A stretch of 64,000 nucleotides of DNA from Emticicia sp965283955 (lineage in GTDB: Bacteria; Bacteroidota; Bacteroidia; Cytophagales; Spirosomataceae), in the NCBI GenBank assembly GCA_965283955.1, contig CBDIQW010000001.1, positions 1 through 64,000 of the forward strand. The letters are read 5' to 3'. Positions 9,942 through 18,892 of the stretch are shown here, one piece after another. The translations under genes were made by a program, and so were the position numbers. Every line of letters begins with the position of its first letter. Position 1 is the stretch's first letter. Below the pieces are notes generated by a model. The model did no database searches. It was given only the letters and a program-made list of their open reading frames with translations, and was not told the DNA's origin.

Positions 9942-10116
9942 AGGGTTTGTGTTTAAATAGGTTTTTATCTGAACTAATTTATATTCAAATTAAAGATTTC
10001 GCCCTGCTTTAGCCAAGTAAATGTTATGAAAGGAACGAAGTTGGGGTTAAAGTACAGATATTTTGTGACGAATTGAAGTAAAAATCAGCAGTTTATTGGC
10101 TTTAAATAAAAAATAG

Positions 10117-10150
10117 GCAAAAAAAAAGGGCGAACTCGGAAGTTCGCCCC
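10117..10150 (-). terminator. Rho-independent terminator of rplY
   Basis: Arms 10128-10136 and 10141-10149 (9 bp, 4-base loop). On the minus strand the stem is followed by eight or more T. It lies about 20 bases after the rplY stop. The rest of 9942-10169 shows no gene. Confidence 0.85.
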
Positions 10151-10169
10151 ATAAAAAAATCTCGATTGA

Positions 10170-10730
10170 TTATTGACCACGCAATGCACGAGGAATTGAG
10201 ATAAAGGCAACTGGATTGCTCGCAGCTTCCAAAATTTTCACTCCTTCGATTTCTGCAATTGTACCAACTTTCACTGATTTACCTAAATCTAAATCTTTGA
10301 TATCAATGTTGATATAATCAGGGATATTTTTAGCTGGTCCTTGAACACGGATTTTTTGCATTTTCTGAACCAATTTACCCCCTTTCTTTTGACCTTCTGA
10401 TGGGCCATGTAATTTTACTGGTACTGCAACTTTGATAACTTTATCAGGCGTGATTTCTAAGAAATCGGCGTGGATGATGCTATCAGTGGTTGGGTGGTAC
10501 TGTGAATCTTGTAAAATTCCAGTGTAAATTGTTCCTTCGATATTGATTGTTACTTCATAAACATCTGGAGTAAACAACAACGGACGGAATAAATACTGTG
10601 GAACATAAAAAGATACTTGACCGCTGCCTCCGTATAACACACACGGAACCATGCCTTGACCACGTAATTCTTGCGATGCAGTACGACCGAGATTCGCTCT
10701 GTTATACCCTACAATCTCTGCTTTTTTCAT
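10170..10730 (-). CDS. rplY: 50S ribosomal protein L25 (CTC form)
   Basis: An L25/CTC-family ribosomal protein of 186 residues that binds 5S rRNA. The N-terminal L25 domain is recognised from KAEIVGYNRANLGRTASQEL and VPCVLYGG; the C-terminal TL5-like beta domain follows from about residue 95. The start is ATG 10730. An unusual AAGGAG lies about 9 bases upstream, which is rare in this phylum and supports this start over the longer open frame. It follows prs on the same strand; the spacer of 88 bases contains a 10-bp hairpin. Confidence 0.93.
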   Translation of the reverse strand: MKKAEIVGYNRANLGRTASQELRGQGMVPCVLYGGSGQVSFYVPQYLFRPLLFTPDVYEVTINIEGTIYTGILQDSQYHPTTDSIIHADFLEITPDKVIKVAVPVKLHGPSEGQKKGGKLVQKMQKIRVQGPAKNIPDYINIDIKDLDLGKSVKVGTIAEIEGVKILEAASNPVAFISIPRALRGQ

Positions 10731-10776
10731 TGTATTTTTTCTCCTTACTCTCAAATCGGAGGTTTTGTTAGTGTTT

Positions 10777-10809
10777 ATTATGCCTTGAGAGTTCAGTTAA
10801 AGGCATAAT
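10777..10809 (-). other. Inverted repeat in the prs-rplY spacer
   Basis: Perfect 10-base arms 10777-10786 and 10800-10809, loop 13. It lies between the prs stop and the L25 start. It could be an attenuator, processing site or leader structure. There is no U-run, so a simple terminator is less likely. Confidence 0.5.
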
Positions 10810-10818
10810 CTTAAGGAA

Positions 10819-11769
10819 TTAAAGCCCTAAAATTTGTTGATTATTTATAAACAAAGTGCTGATTGAGCCATTATCACGAATTCGTCCGATTGCCTTTCCG
10901 AAAAGTTCGGCTACTGAAAGGACTTTAATTTTATCGTTTACTTGGCGTAATGGAATCGTATCAGTCACAATCAATTCTGTGAGAACCGAGTTTGAAATAT
11001 TATCGTTGGCTTTACCCGATAAAACTGGGTGTGTACAAAACGCTCTTACTGATTTTGCTCCTTTCGCTAAAATCAATTCAGCAGCTTTGCAAATTGTTCC
11101 ACCCGTATCAATCAAGTCATCGACCAAAATAACATCCGAACCTTCAACATCACCGATCAATTGCATCGAAGCAATTTCGTTGGCTTTTTTGCGGTGTTTG
11201 TCACAAATCACGATATCGGCATCAAAAAATGAAGCAAATTTGCGGCAACGAGAAACACCACCCACATCGGGAGAGGCAAATTTAAGATTTGTTAGGTTTT
11301 GTGCTTTTAGATAAGGAACAAATACTGAAGTTCCTTCCAAATGGTCAACTGGAATATCAAAGAAACCTTGAATCTGACCAGCGTGTAAATCCATTGTCAT
11401 TACTCGGTCAGCACCTGCGGCTGTGAGCATATTGGCAATTAATTTGGCAGCAATACCAACTCTTGGTTTGTCTTTACGGTCTTGGCGAGCATATCCGAAA
11501 TATGGAATAACTGCACAAACGTAGTGAGCCGAAGCTCGACGAGCGGCATCAATGAGCATCAGAAGCTCCATGATATTATCGCTCGGTGGAAAAGTAGATT
11601 GAACAATGAATACATCACAGCCACGAACGGACTCATCAAAACTCACTGAAATCTCACTGTCGGCAAAACGGTTGATGCTCACACCCCCTAAATCTTTGCC
11701 GTAAAAATCTGCAACTCGGCTCGCCAAATAATTGGATGACGTACCAGAAAATATCTTAACTTCTGCCAT
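10819..11769 (-). CDS. prs: Ribose-phosphate pyrophosphokinase
   Basis: Makes PRPP from ribose 5-phosphate and ATP for nucleotide, histidine and tryptophan synthesis. The 316-residue product is full length. Key motifs are FADSEISV near the N terminus, the flexible loop YARQDRKDKPR, DLHAGQIQGFF, and the PRPP-binding loop DVILVDDLIDTGGTICKAA. The start is ATG 11769 (MAEVKIFSG); the open frame to 11871 is spurious because the divergent promoter lies there. Followed on the same strand by L25. Confidence 0.95.
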   Translation of the reverse strand: MAEVKIFSGTSSNYLASRVADFYGKDLGGVSINRFADSEISVSFDESVRGCDVFIVQSTFPPSDNIMELLMLIDAARRASAHYVCAVIPYFGYARQDRKDKPRVGIAAKLIANMLTAAGADRVMTMDLHAGQIQGFFDIPVDHLEGTSVFVPYLKAQNLTNLKFASPDVGGVSRCRKFASFFDADIVICDKHRKKANEIASMQLIGDVEGSDVILVDDLIDTGGTICKAAELILAKGAKSVRAFCTHPVLSGKANDNISNSVLTELIVTDTIPLRQVNDKIKVLSVAELFGKAIGRIRDNGSISTLFINNQQILGL

Positions 11770-11835
11770 GTTATTGGTTATGTCTCGAAAAGAAAGTGCA
11801 AAGGTACGCTTTTTGCTTAAAAAATCACAGGTAGG

Positions 11836-11868
11836 ATTGATTATTTTCTGAAATTTTACATAGATTTG
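11836..11868 (+). promoter_or_regulatory. Promoter for the gene at 11893
   Basis: TTG at 11837-11839 and TAGATTTG at 11861-11868, spacer of 21 bases. It lies about 25 bases upstream of ATG 11893, so transcription starts after the upstream TTG start codon at 11866. Confidence 0.55.
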
Positions 11869-11892
11869 CAATATTCATGGATTAAACTGTTG

Positions 11893-12297
11893 ATGCCCAT
11901 GACCAATAAAAGATTGAAATTAATGCAGTTGTCGTTAGTGGACGAAGTTCCAGAGTTAAACAAAATTTTCTTTTTAGATGTTTTCGCCGAATCTTATTTT
12001 GATTCGGGCAGAAAACGTATGCGTTTGAATACGATTAATGGCCAAAGCGTTCCACGAGATTTGAAGGTGAGTTGTCCATCTAAATTAGTGGCACATTATC
12101 CCGAAGGCACAATTTTCAAATTGGACGCTCGCTTGGTACGACGTGGCAATGGCCACCATCCATACTTTATTGCCGTAAACCGTAATAATCTACAAAGAGC
12201 CTTAGAGTTTTTTGATTATAATCTTAAAGTACAAAACGGTTTCGATTATGAACTACCGAAAAAGAAAGATAAAAAAGAAAAAAGTTCTAAGAAATAA
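11893..12297 (+). CDS. Conserved hypothetical protein
   Basis: A 134-residue cytoplasmic protein with no recognised domain. It has a central mixed beta segment (VPRDLKVSCPSKLVAHYPEG) and ends in a lysine-rich tail (KKKDKKEKSSKK) that could bind nucleic acid. The start at 11893 is chosen because the -7 element at 11861-11868 covers the earlier TTG; ATG 11899 is equally possible. It is divergent from prs. Confidence 0.6.
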   Translation: MPMTNKRLKLMQLSLVDEVPELNKIFFLDVFAESYFDSGRKRMRLNTINGQSVPRDLKVSCPSKLVAHYPEGTIFKLDARLVRRGNGHHPYFIAVNRNNLQRALEFFDYNLKVQNGFDYELPKKKDKKEKSSKK

Positions 12298-12332
12298 ACT
12301 TACTTTTAGAACAGCAATTAACCTTCATCCGA

Positions 12333-12878
12333 TTGAAACCCAGTCAATCAAATAAGATATCCCTTAAAAACCAATTTCGTCGGCTCTTGGCTGGGGGGCT
12401 TTTTGTTATATTCTTAATAAATTCGATTGGCTGTTTTATCTACTTTGAAATCAAAAGAAAAAATATCAGGCACGAAATCAAACATAATATCCTTCATAAA
12501 CTCCCTGATAACCAACTCGTTAGAATTATCAATAACGAATATAACGACAAAGAAGAATTTGAAATGAATGGCATTATGTATGATGTCATGCGAAAAGAAG
12601 TCCATGACGGTCAAGTAATTCTTTGGTGTTTTGAAGATAAGAAAGAGACTGAACTGAATCGTTCTATCGAATTAATGGTTAAGAAAGATGTAGCCAATAG
12701 TCCAATCAAAAAAACGCAAAAAATCCTCATCAATTTTCTTAAAACCCCTCTCAGTATTTTTGAAAAACCACTATTCATTTTTCAGTTAAAAATAAATCTG
12801 CACATAAAATTCACTTTTAATGCTTCGCTGTCAACCATTTTCTTATCAATGGCTTCTCCTCCGCCCGATTTAGTTTAA
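12333..12878 (+). CDS. Small membrane protein of the type found upstream of TonB receptors
   Basis: 181 residues with one N-terminal membrane segment (GGLFVIFLINSIGCFIYF, about residues 18-35) and a soluble part carrying EFEMNGIMYDVMRKEVHDG. This pattern resembles short membrane proteins that in many Bacteroidetes precede a TonB-dependent receptor gene, which is also the case here. Function is unknown; a role in metal or heme uptake is inferred only from context. A second weak hydrophobic patch ends the protein. The receptor starts 263 bases downstream, with a repeat element between. Confidence 0.6.
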   Translation: MKPSQSNKISLKNQFRRLLAGGLFVIFLINSIGCFIYFEIKRKNIRHEIKHNILHKLPDNQLVRIINNEYNDKEEFEMNGIMYDVMRKEVHDGQVILWCFEDKKETELNRSIELMVKKDVANSPIKKTQKILINFLKTPLSIFEKPLFIFQLKINLHIKFTFNASLSTIFLSMASPPPDLV

Positions 12879-12911
12879 TACATATCCAATACTAAGTGGC
12901 AATTTTTGAAA

Positions 12912-13050
12912 TTCATTGCCGTCTGCTTTAGCTGACGGGTAAAATTAAAGTCAAAATCAAATTGGCTTTAGCCAAGATTCGCTCCAATTTTGGATAAAGC
13001 CTAATTTTGATGTCTTTGCAGAATCGTCAACTAAAGCAGACGGAAATGAA
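12912..13050. repeat. Interspersed element with 26-base inverted ends, copy 1
   Basis: 139 bases. Ends 12912-12937 and 13025-13050 are inverted copies with 24 of 26 matches (ttcattgccgtctgctttag type). An inner inverted pair of the type ggctttagcc / aaagcc lies between. Copy 2 is at 30878-31015. No coding capacity; a REP- or MITE-like element. Confidence 0.8.
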
Positions 13051-13141
13051 TTAGAAATTATTATACAGCATTGAAGTGCCTATTTCTCTATTCACAATTT
13101 TGTGCAATAGTTATCTGTGTTAAAAACAAAATCGACTAATA

Positions 13142-15310
13142 ATGAAAAACATATATTTATTAATGCTTCTACCTTTAAGGGTATTAGCACAAATCGACTC
13201 GACCGAAAAAAACATTTCGCTCAACGAAGTGGTGGTTTCGGGAAGTAAATTTGAAGCCCAAAGAGGCACTATTCCAAATCAAATAAGTTTGATTTCAAAA
13301 AATCAGATCGCTTTTCAAAATACACCCAATACAGGTGATTTACTGATTAATTCAGGCAATGTTTTCGTACAAAAAAGTCAAGGCGGCGGCGGAAGCCCCG
13401 TTTTGAGAGGTTTTGAATCGAGCCGTGTTTTGGTGGTAGTTGATGGTATCAGAATGAATAACGCCATTTATCGTGCTGGACACCTTCAAAATGTATTACG
13501 AATTGACCAAAGTATGCTTGACCGTGCAGAGGTTTTGTTTGGGCCGAGTTCGGTAATATACGGTAGCGATGCACTTGGCGGTGTAATGAGCTTTAAGAGC
13601 AAAAATCCAACTTTAGATAAAATTTCAGCATCAGCATACACTCGATATTCTTCTGCTTGGAACGAAAAAACGGTTCATGCGGATGTCAATTTGGGATTCA
13701 AAAAGTTTGGCTCACTTACAAGTATCACATATTCTGATTTCGGAGATTTGATTCAAGGCGATAAACGCACCGACAAATTTCCTGATTTTGGCAAAAGGCT
13801 TTTTTATGCCGAACGAATTGACGGCAAAGACACGAAAGTGACTAATCCCAACTATAATAAACAAGTCGGCAGTGGTTATTCTCAATATGATATTTTGCAA
13901 AAATTCATGTTCCAGCAGTCTGAGAAAGCCAAACATACGATTAATTTACAATATTCAAATAGTTCGGATGTTCCTCGCTACGACCGCCTCACGGAAGTTT
14001 CTGGTACAAATCCAAGGTTTTCGGAGTGGTATTACGGCCCTGAAAAAAGGTTTCTGGCGGCGTATCATTTAGAACTTTCAGATGCCAAAATTTACGACAA
14101 AGGCATGATTACGGCTGCTTTTCAAGACATTGAAGAAAGCAGGATTTCTCGAAACTTCAATAACGTAAACAAAAGAAGTCAGTACGAAAAAGTAGCCGTA
14201 TGGACATTAAATGCTGATTTTCAGAAGGTTATCAAAGCTAACACCTTACAGTACGGAGCAGAACTCACCTATAATGATGTAAAATCGACAGCAACCAGTC
14301 TTAATATTAATACTGGTGTAATTACACCTTCTGGCACTCGTTATCCTGATGGAAAAAATACGATGCAATCGCTGGCAGTATATTTGACTGACCAACTTAA
14401 TATTTCACAAAAATTCTATATTAATGCAGGTCTGAGATACAATTCTGTTAGTTTAAAAACAGAATTTAAAGACAAAACTTTCTTCCCATTCCCTTTTAAT
14501 AAAGTAACTCAAAACCCCAATGCTCTATCAGGGAATTTAGGAGTTGTGGCACGCCCAGCCAATAAAACCAAGCTAAGTGCGTTGTTTTCAAGCGGCTTTA
14601 GAAGTCCAAATATTGATGATATGGCAAAAGTTTTTGACTCACGTGCTGGAACTTTAATTGTACCAAATCCAACTATCAAACCCGAATACACATATAATTA
14701 CGAAGCAACAATCAATCAACAAATTGGCGAAGTATTGACAATCGAAGTGACGTATTTTTATACACAATTCAAAAATGCCATAGTTACCGCTCCGTTTACG
14801 CTAAACGGACAAAGTACGATTGATTTTTTAGGTGCAAAAAGTACCGTCTTAGCGAGTCAAAATGTGCGTGAAGCTCAAATAAATGGCTGGAATGTAGCAG
14901 TTTATGCTAAATTAACGCCTGATTTGATTTTTTCAAGTACCCTGAATAATACAAAAGGTAAAATCAAAGACGATAAAAATACACCGCTTGACCACATTCC
15001 GCCGATGTTTGGACGAACGGCGATAAAATTCAACAAAAACAAACTCCAAATCGAAGCATTTAGTCTTTACAATGGCTGGAAAAAAATTGCAGATTACAAT
15101 CCAGAAGGAGAAGATAACGCACAATATGCAACAGCCGATGGTATGCCTTCGTGGTGGACTTTGAATTTAAGAAGTGCGTTTCAGATCAACAAACATTTAC
15201 AAATTCTGGCTGCATGCGAGAATATTCTTGACAAAAACTACCGCAATTTTGCCTCTGGCATCAGCAATGCTGGACGTAATTTTATTGTTACTTTGAGAGG
15301 AAATTTATAA
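13142..15310 (+). CDS. TonB-dependent outer membrane receptor, possibly heme/siderophore type
   Basis: 722 residues. A short signal peptide (LLMLLPLRVLAQ) is followed by a TonB-box-like region and a plug domain with NPNTGDLLIN-type and LRGFESSRVLVVVDG motifs, then GPSSVIYGSDALGGVM. The rest is a 22-strand barrel ending in an aromatic beta-signal region. The barrel motif SSGFRSPNIDD followed by PNPTIKPEYTYNYE resembles FRAP/NPNL regions of heme and hemoglobin receptors, so such a substrate is plausible but unproven. The gene is intact. An ECF sigma factor and its membrane partner follow, but a 15-bp inverted repeat separates them. Confidence 0.9.
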   Translation: MKNIYLLMLLPLRVLAQIDSTEKNISLNEVVVSGSKFEAQRGTIPNQISLISKNQIAFQNTPNTGDLLINSGNVFVQKSQGGGGSPVLRGFESSRVLVVVDGIRMNNAIYRAGHLQNVLRIDQSMLDRAEVLFGPSSVIYGSDALGGVMSFKSKNPTLDKISASAYTRYSSAWNEKTVHADVNLGFKKFGSLTSITYSDFGDLIQGDKRTDKFPDFGKRLFYAERIDGKDTKVTNPNYNKQVGSGYSQYDILQKFMFQQSEKAKHTINLQYSNSSDVPRYDRLTEVSGTNPRFSEWYYGPEKRFLAAYHLELSDAKIYDKGMITAAFQDIEESRISRNFNNVNKRSQYEKVAVWTLNADFQKVIKANTLQYGAELTYNDVKSTATSLNINTGVITPSGTRYPDGKNTMQSLAVYLTDQLNISQKFYINAGLRYNSVSLKTEFKDKTFFPFPFNKVTQNPNALSGNLGVVARPANKTKLSALFSSGFRSPNIDDMAKVFDSRAGTLIVPNPTIKPEYTYNYEATINQQIGEVLTIEVTYFYTQFKNAIVTAPFTLNGQSTIDFLGAKSTVLASQNVREAQINGWNVAVYAKLTPDLIFSSTLNNTKGKIKDDKNTPLDHIPPMFGRTAIKFNKNKLQIEAFSLYNGWKKIADYNPEGEDNAQYATADGMPSWWTLNLRSAFQINKHLQILAACENILDKNYRNFASGISNAGRNFIVTLRGNL

Positions 15311-15326
15311 ATTTGACAGCGTTTCA

Positions 15327-15379
15327 ACGGAAAATTTACGTCTTAAATAAAAACACCCATCTAAACGTAAATTTTCCGT
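15327..15379. promoter_or_regulatory. Perfect 15-bp inverted repeat upstream of the sigma gene
   Basis: Arms 15327-15341 and 15365-15379, 23 bases apart, fully complementary. It lies 16 bases after the TonB receptor stop and 70 bases before the sigma-factor ATG. There is no U-run. It could be a terminator remnant or an operator. Confidence 0.6.
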
Positions 15380-15449
15380 GATTACAGCAACTACAGAAAT
15401 TTACTTCAACCCATTAACCCGCAAGCCACTATTGAACTCTAATAGTTTG

Positions 15450-15968
15450 ATGGAAGTAGTAGAAGACTGCCTAAAAGGCGAAGAAAGTGCCATGAAGAAG
15501 TTCTATGAGCATTTTCATGGTTTTGCTTTGTCGGTCTGTCTGAGTTACTGCGAAAACCGTGACGACGCTTTGGAAGTAATGAACGATGGCTTTTTGAAAG
15601 TTTTTAAAAGTTTGGATAAGGTTGAGAACATCGAACGTATCAAACCGTGGCTCAGACGGATAATGATAAACGTAGCGATTGACCATTACAGAAAAAATAT
15701 TAAAAACCAAACCACTCAATTATCCGAAAATATTATAGAACCAAACTTTGGCGATACCTCAGTTTATGCTAAACTTTCATCAGAAGATATTATGGAAGCG
15801 GTGCAAAGTTTACCGACCAATTATCGCTTAGTTTTTAATCTTTATGCCGTAGAAGGCTATTCGCATAAAGAAATCGGAGAAATGCTTAAAATGGCAGAAA
15901 GTACATCTCGGGCAAATTTATCATTGGCCAATGGGTTGCTTCGAGAGAAGCTCCGCAAAATGCTTTAA
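15450..15968 (+). CDS. ECF-type RNA polymerase sigma factor
   Basis: A sigma-70 family factor of 172 residues. Region 2 is seen in FYEHFHGFALSVCLSYC and DDALEVMNDGFLKVFK, the linker in KPWLRRIMINVAIDHYRKN, and region 4 in LPTNYRLVFNLYAVEGYSH followed by the HTH. The frame is open from GTG 15378, but that codon lies inside the inverted repeat; ATG 15450 fits ECF proteins better. The next gene begins 3 bases after the stop and codes for a membrane protein with an anti-sigma-like N terminus. The usual Bacteroidetes ECF set-up of anti-sigma plus receptor would fit. Confidence 0.88.
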   Translation: MEVVEDCLKGEESAMKKFYEHFHGFALSVCLSYCENRDDALEVMNDGFLKVFKSLDKVENIERIKPWLRRIMINVAIDHYRKNIKNQTTQLSENIIEPNFGDTSVYAKLSSEDIMEAVQSLPTNYRLVFNLYAVEGYSHKEIGEMLKMAESTSRANLSLANGLLREKLRKML

Positions 15969-15971
15969 ATC

Positions 15972-17186
15972 ATGCAAGACGAACAACAATTTCATCGGTT
16001 TGTCAGGGAAAAACTTGAAGGTTTAAGTCCTGAAAAATCACCCGAAGACTGGAAAAAGATGAGGCGTAAATTGCTTATTAGCAAAACTTTACGTTTCCTT
16101 TATCCTACTTTTGGGTTACTGTTGCTTAGTTTAGTTTATATAGTCGTGAGCGAAACACCGATTGTAGAGTTTTACATGAATAGCAAGCCTTTATCGCTCG
16201 AACTTAAACCTTCTGAACCAGAAGAACAGACAAATATTGCTACTAAATCTGCACCAAATACTGATATTTCTAAACCAACTGAAGAAACAATCGCAAAGTT
16301 AAATGATTCCCCAGTTTTCCCAGAATTATACAACGAAACCCAAGAAATTAGTGAGCAAACCGAAAATGAAGTAAAGCTCAGTAAAATAACTAACAAAAGA
16401 TTAATTTTCAAGAATGACCTTGCCGACGATTTAGCCGAAAAAGAAATTAGATTTATTTCGGCAAGTGCAGTTTCGATGAGTGATAAAATTTCGAGAGTAC
16501 GTGCACTTGGCAAAACTTATGAACTTACCTCGTATGATGCTCTTGACAGAAATATAGACAAATGGAAAAATGTTGTAATTGTCTGCGATATTACTTCTAC
16601 GATGTTTCCGTACACGACACAGGTTTTCGACTGGATGAACGAAAACACTGATAATCAATCAATTAAAGGAATTGTCTTTTTTACCGACTGTGATAGCCTC
16701 GGGCGTCAAACTCGTGGTCGTCTTCCAGGAAAGATGTTTGAGGTCAGAAGTAAGGATGAACTCGTACTTTGGGATACCATGTTTGCTGCCATCACCAATA
16801 CAGAAAACAATAAAGATAAACCCGAAAACAATATTGAAGCATTACTATATGCTCAAAAGCATTTTCCCGATGCGGACGAATTTGTGATGATTGCTGATAA
16901 TAGCACGCAAGTAAAAGACATGAAGCAATTATCTAAAGTAAAGAAAAAAGTACACATTATTCTTTGCGGCGAAACTTACGAAAAGAATGTAGCTTTTCAG
17001 AGCGATTATATACAAATAGCAAAGAAAACAAAAGGCACTATTCACACACTTGAAGATGATATTGAAAACATTGAGAAAGTCAAAGAAATGAGCGTTGTTA
17101 GGGTTGGAAATATTTATTTCCGATTCCACAAAGGGAAGTTTTATTCAACTAAGTTTTTAAAGAGACCAAACACCCCCAACCCCTAA
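15972..17186 (+). CDS. Membrane protein with VWA-like domain, probable anti-sigma partner
   Basis: 404 residues. The cytoplasmic N terminus (RFVREKLEGLSPEKSPEDWK) resembles short anti-sigma segments of Bacteroidetes. One membrane helix follows (about residues 38-58), then a polar linker and, from about residue 195, a von Willebrand A-like domain. MIDAS-type marks are DITST after a hydrophobic strand (VVIVC) and FFTDCDSLG. The order implies a signal-sensing domain in the periplasm connected to the sigma factor encoded 3 bases upstream. VWA domains bind protein ligands through a metal ion. That it regulates the sigma factor is inference from position and N-terminal pattern. Confidence 0.7.
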   Translation: MQDEQQFHRFVREKLEGLSPEKSPEDWKKMRRKLLISKTLRFLYPTFGLLLLSLVYIVVSETPIVEFYMNSKPLSLELKPSEPEEQTNIATKSAPNTDISKPTEETIAKLNDSPVFPELYNETQEISEQTENEVKLSKITNKRLIFKNDLADDLAEKEIRFISASAVSMSDKISRVRALGKTYELTSYDALDRNIDKWKNVVIVCDITSTMFPYTTQVFDWMNENTDNQSIKGIVFFTDCDSLGRQTRGRLPGKMFEVRSKDELVLWDTMFAAITNTENNKDKPENNIEALLYAQKHFPDADEFVMIADNSTQVKDMKQLSKVKKKVHIILCGETYEKNVAFQSDYIQIAKKTKGTIHTLEDDIENIEKVKEMSVVRVGNIYFRFHKGKFYSTKFLKRPNTPNP

Positions 17187-17229
17187 GAGTACAGATAATT
17201 GCGTAAAACAAGAATTAAGGTTAAGAGCT

Positions 17230-18833
17230 TTATTTCCAAATCACCTCTACAACTTCTTCACGAGTCATAACGGTTGTTTGCTTTACTGATGAATTGCGTT
17301 TGAGAGGAATAAAATTATATCTTGCTTTAACTGATTCTTGCGTGAGTACATGTGTTGCATTTTTCTTGTGAAAAACCACTGCTATTTCACCTACTGGCAT
17401 CGGAATTTCAACTTGTTTTTCATTTTCAGCAACTTCAATCACTCTCGGTTCGGTCTCATTGAGCGGTCTCTTGGCTGCCAATTTCAATGCTTTTTTTGCA
17501 CTCGGGACTCCATAACCGATATAGTTATTACCAAAAGGATATAGATTTGATGATTTTTCAAGAATTGTACGAATTTCTTTATTATTCAAAGTTGGGTGTG
17601 CTTGCATAATACACGCCACAAAACCTGTTATCACAGGAGCAGCCAGCGATGTCCCAAAAGTGAAAAACATGAAACATTGGGTTTCATATAAGTCAAAAAC
17701 TCAGATCCAATACTGCTATAACCCATTTTCATACCCAGTTCGTTGGTTGCCCCGATGGCAATAACCCCATCAACATCGGCAGGAGTCGAGATAATTCTCC
17801 ACGAACTATCATCACCTTCATTTCCAGCAGAAACCACCAAAACGATACCTTTTTCATCAACTGCCATTTTTGCCGCCCGAGCAATTACACTCGTTTTTCC
17901 ATCCATTTGGTCAGGTGTATAACTTTCCTTCGGATTTGAAAAGCCTTTTGCGTAGCCTAATGAAGTATTTATCAATCGTACACCCAGACTATCCATCCAT
18001 TCCATTGCAGCCATCCAGTTATCTTCTTCACCTCTAAACTCCTTATTCCCGCTATCCGTTCGAGCTAAATAAAAACTGGCGTTTGTAGCGAGTCCAATTT
18101 GAAAGTTTTCTTTATAATTTCTACCAGTAATAGCATTCAAAACTTCGGTTCTGTGAAAATCCGAGGCAGATTCTCGTTCGCCAAAATAGTCTTTTTTCTT
18201 TGGGTTTACATAATCTTTTACCTCCAAAATCTGCTTTCTTTCAAACAAATGTTTGAGGGTTTGAGTATCGTTAGCACCGAAAAACCCTGCATCAATTACA
18301 CCTATAGTTACTCCTTTGGCTGTAAGACCCGCCTCTAAAAAATGTTCGATCCCTATTTGCTTCATCGCAAAATCAACACGAAGGTCGTCTTCTTGCTGAC
18401 GTTTAACGTCGGCAAGGTTCACAACCTTGCCGACGTTTTTATTAGGATGCTTTTGTAAATTCATACTTGCAAGCACAGCCCGACTTTCAATAGGAATAAT
18501 TTCTTTAACAAACCCAAACTTCTTCACTCTTTCTATTTGAGCTTTAGATAAGTTGACTGATACAGCATTTAACCATTTTGATTTTACAAGTGGCCGAATA
18601 CCCGACTTTTCTAAATCGGTAATGTATTTTCTCGTGAGAGGTAAATCAGAGAATTGATTTTCGCTTAACCCGAGCATTCGTCTATTTTCTTTACACTTTT
18701 CAGAAATTGAAGGTTTTGAACTAACATCTTTATCTGTAAAAACTACCCAATATTTTGATTCTTGAGCTTCTACTTTAAAAACAGATGCTAAGAGTAAAAT
18801 AAAAATTGAGAAAATCTGGTTGAATCGAATCAT
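17230..18833 (-). CDS. Secreted S8 subtilisin-like serine peptidase, frame break
   Basis: About 534 residues once one missing base is allowed. A signal peptide (IFSIFILLLASVFKVEAQ) precedes an inhibitor-like prodomain and an S8 domain. The Asp motif is GVIDAGFFGAND, the Asn of the oxyanion hole is in VVSAGNEGD, and the Ser motif is FGTSLAAP. The His motif reads FHRTEV where HGTxV is usual; one base change would explain it. The frame changes at the T5 run read on the coding strand (plus 17663-17667): the upstream frame ends soon after PNVSCF and the next resumes FTFGTSLAAP. Codons within 18405-18437 form a perfect palindrome. It is convergent with the VWA gene. Confidence 0.8.
18405..18437. 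repeat. 33-bp palindrome inside the S8 gene
   Basis: Perfect 15-base arms 18405-18419 and 18423-18437, 3-base loop. It supplies exactly 11 in-frame codons of the prodomain. A related palindrome (same core, 3-base loop) lies at 40754-40792. Confidence 0.8.
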
Positions 18834-18892
18834 TCGTGTTTGATAATTTATAATTTCGCAAATATTCTAAAAATTCTACATAAAAAACGAAA

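Noticed and set aside
10856..11314. 152-residue plus-strand ORF
   Set aside because: Antisense shadow of prs.
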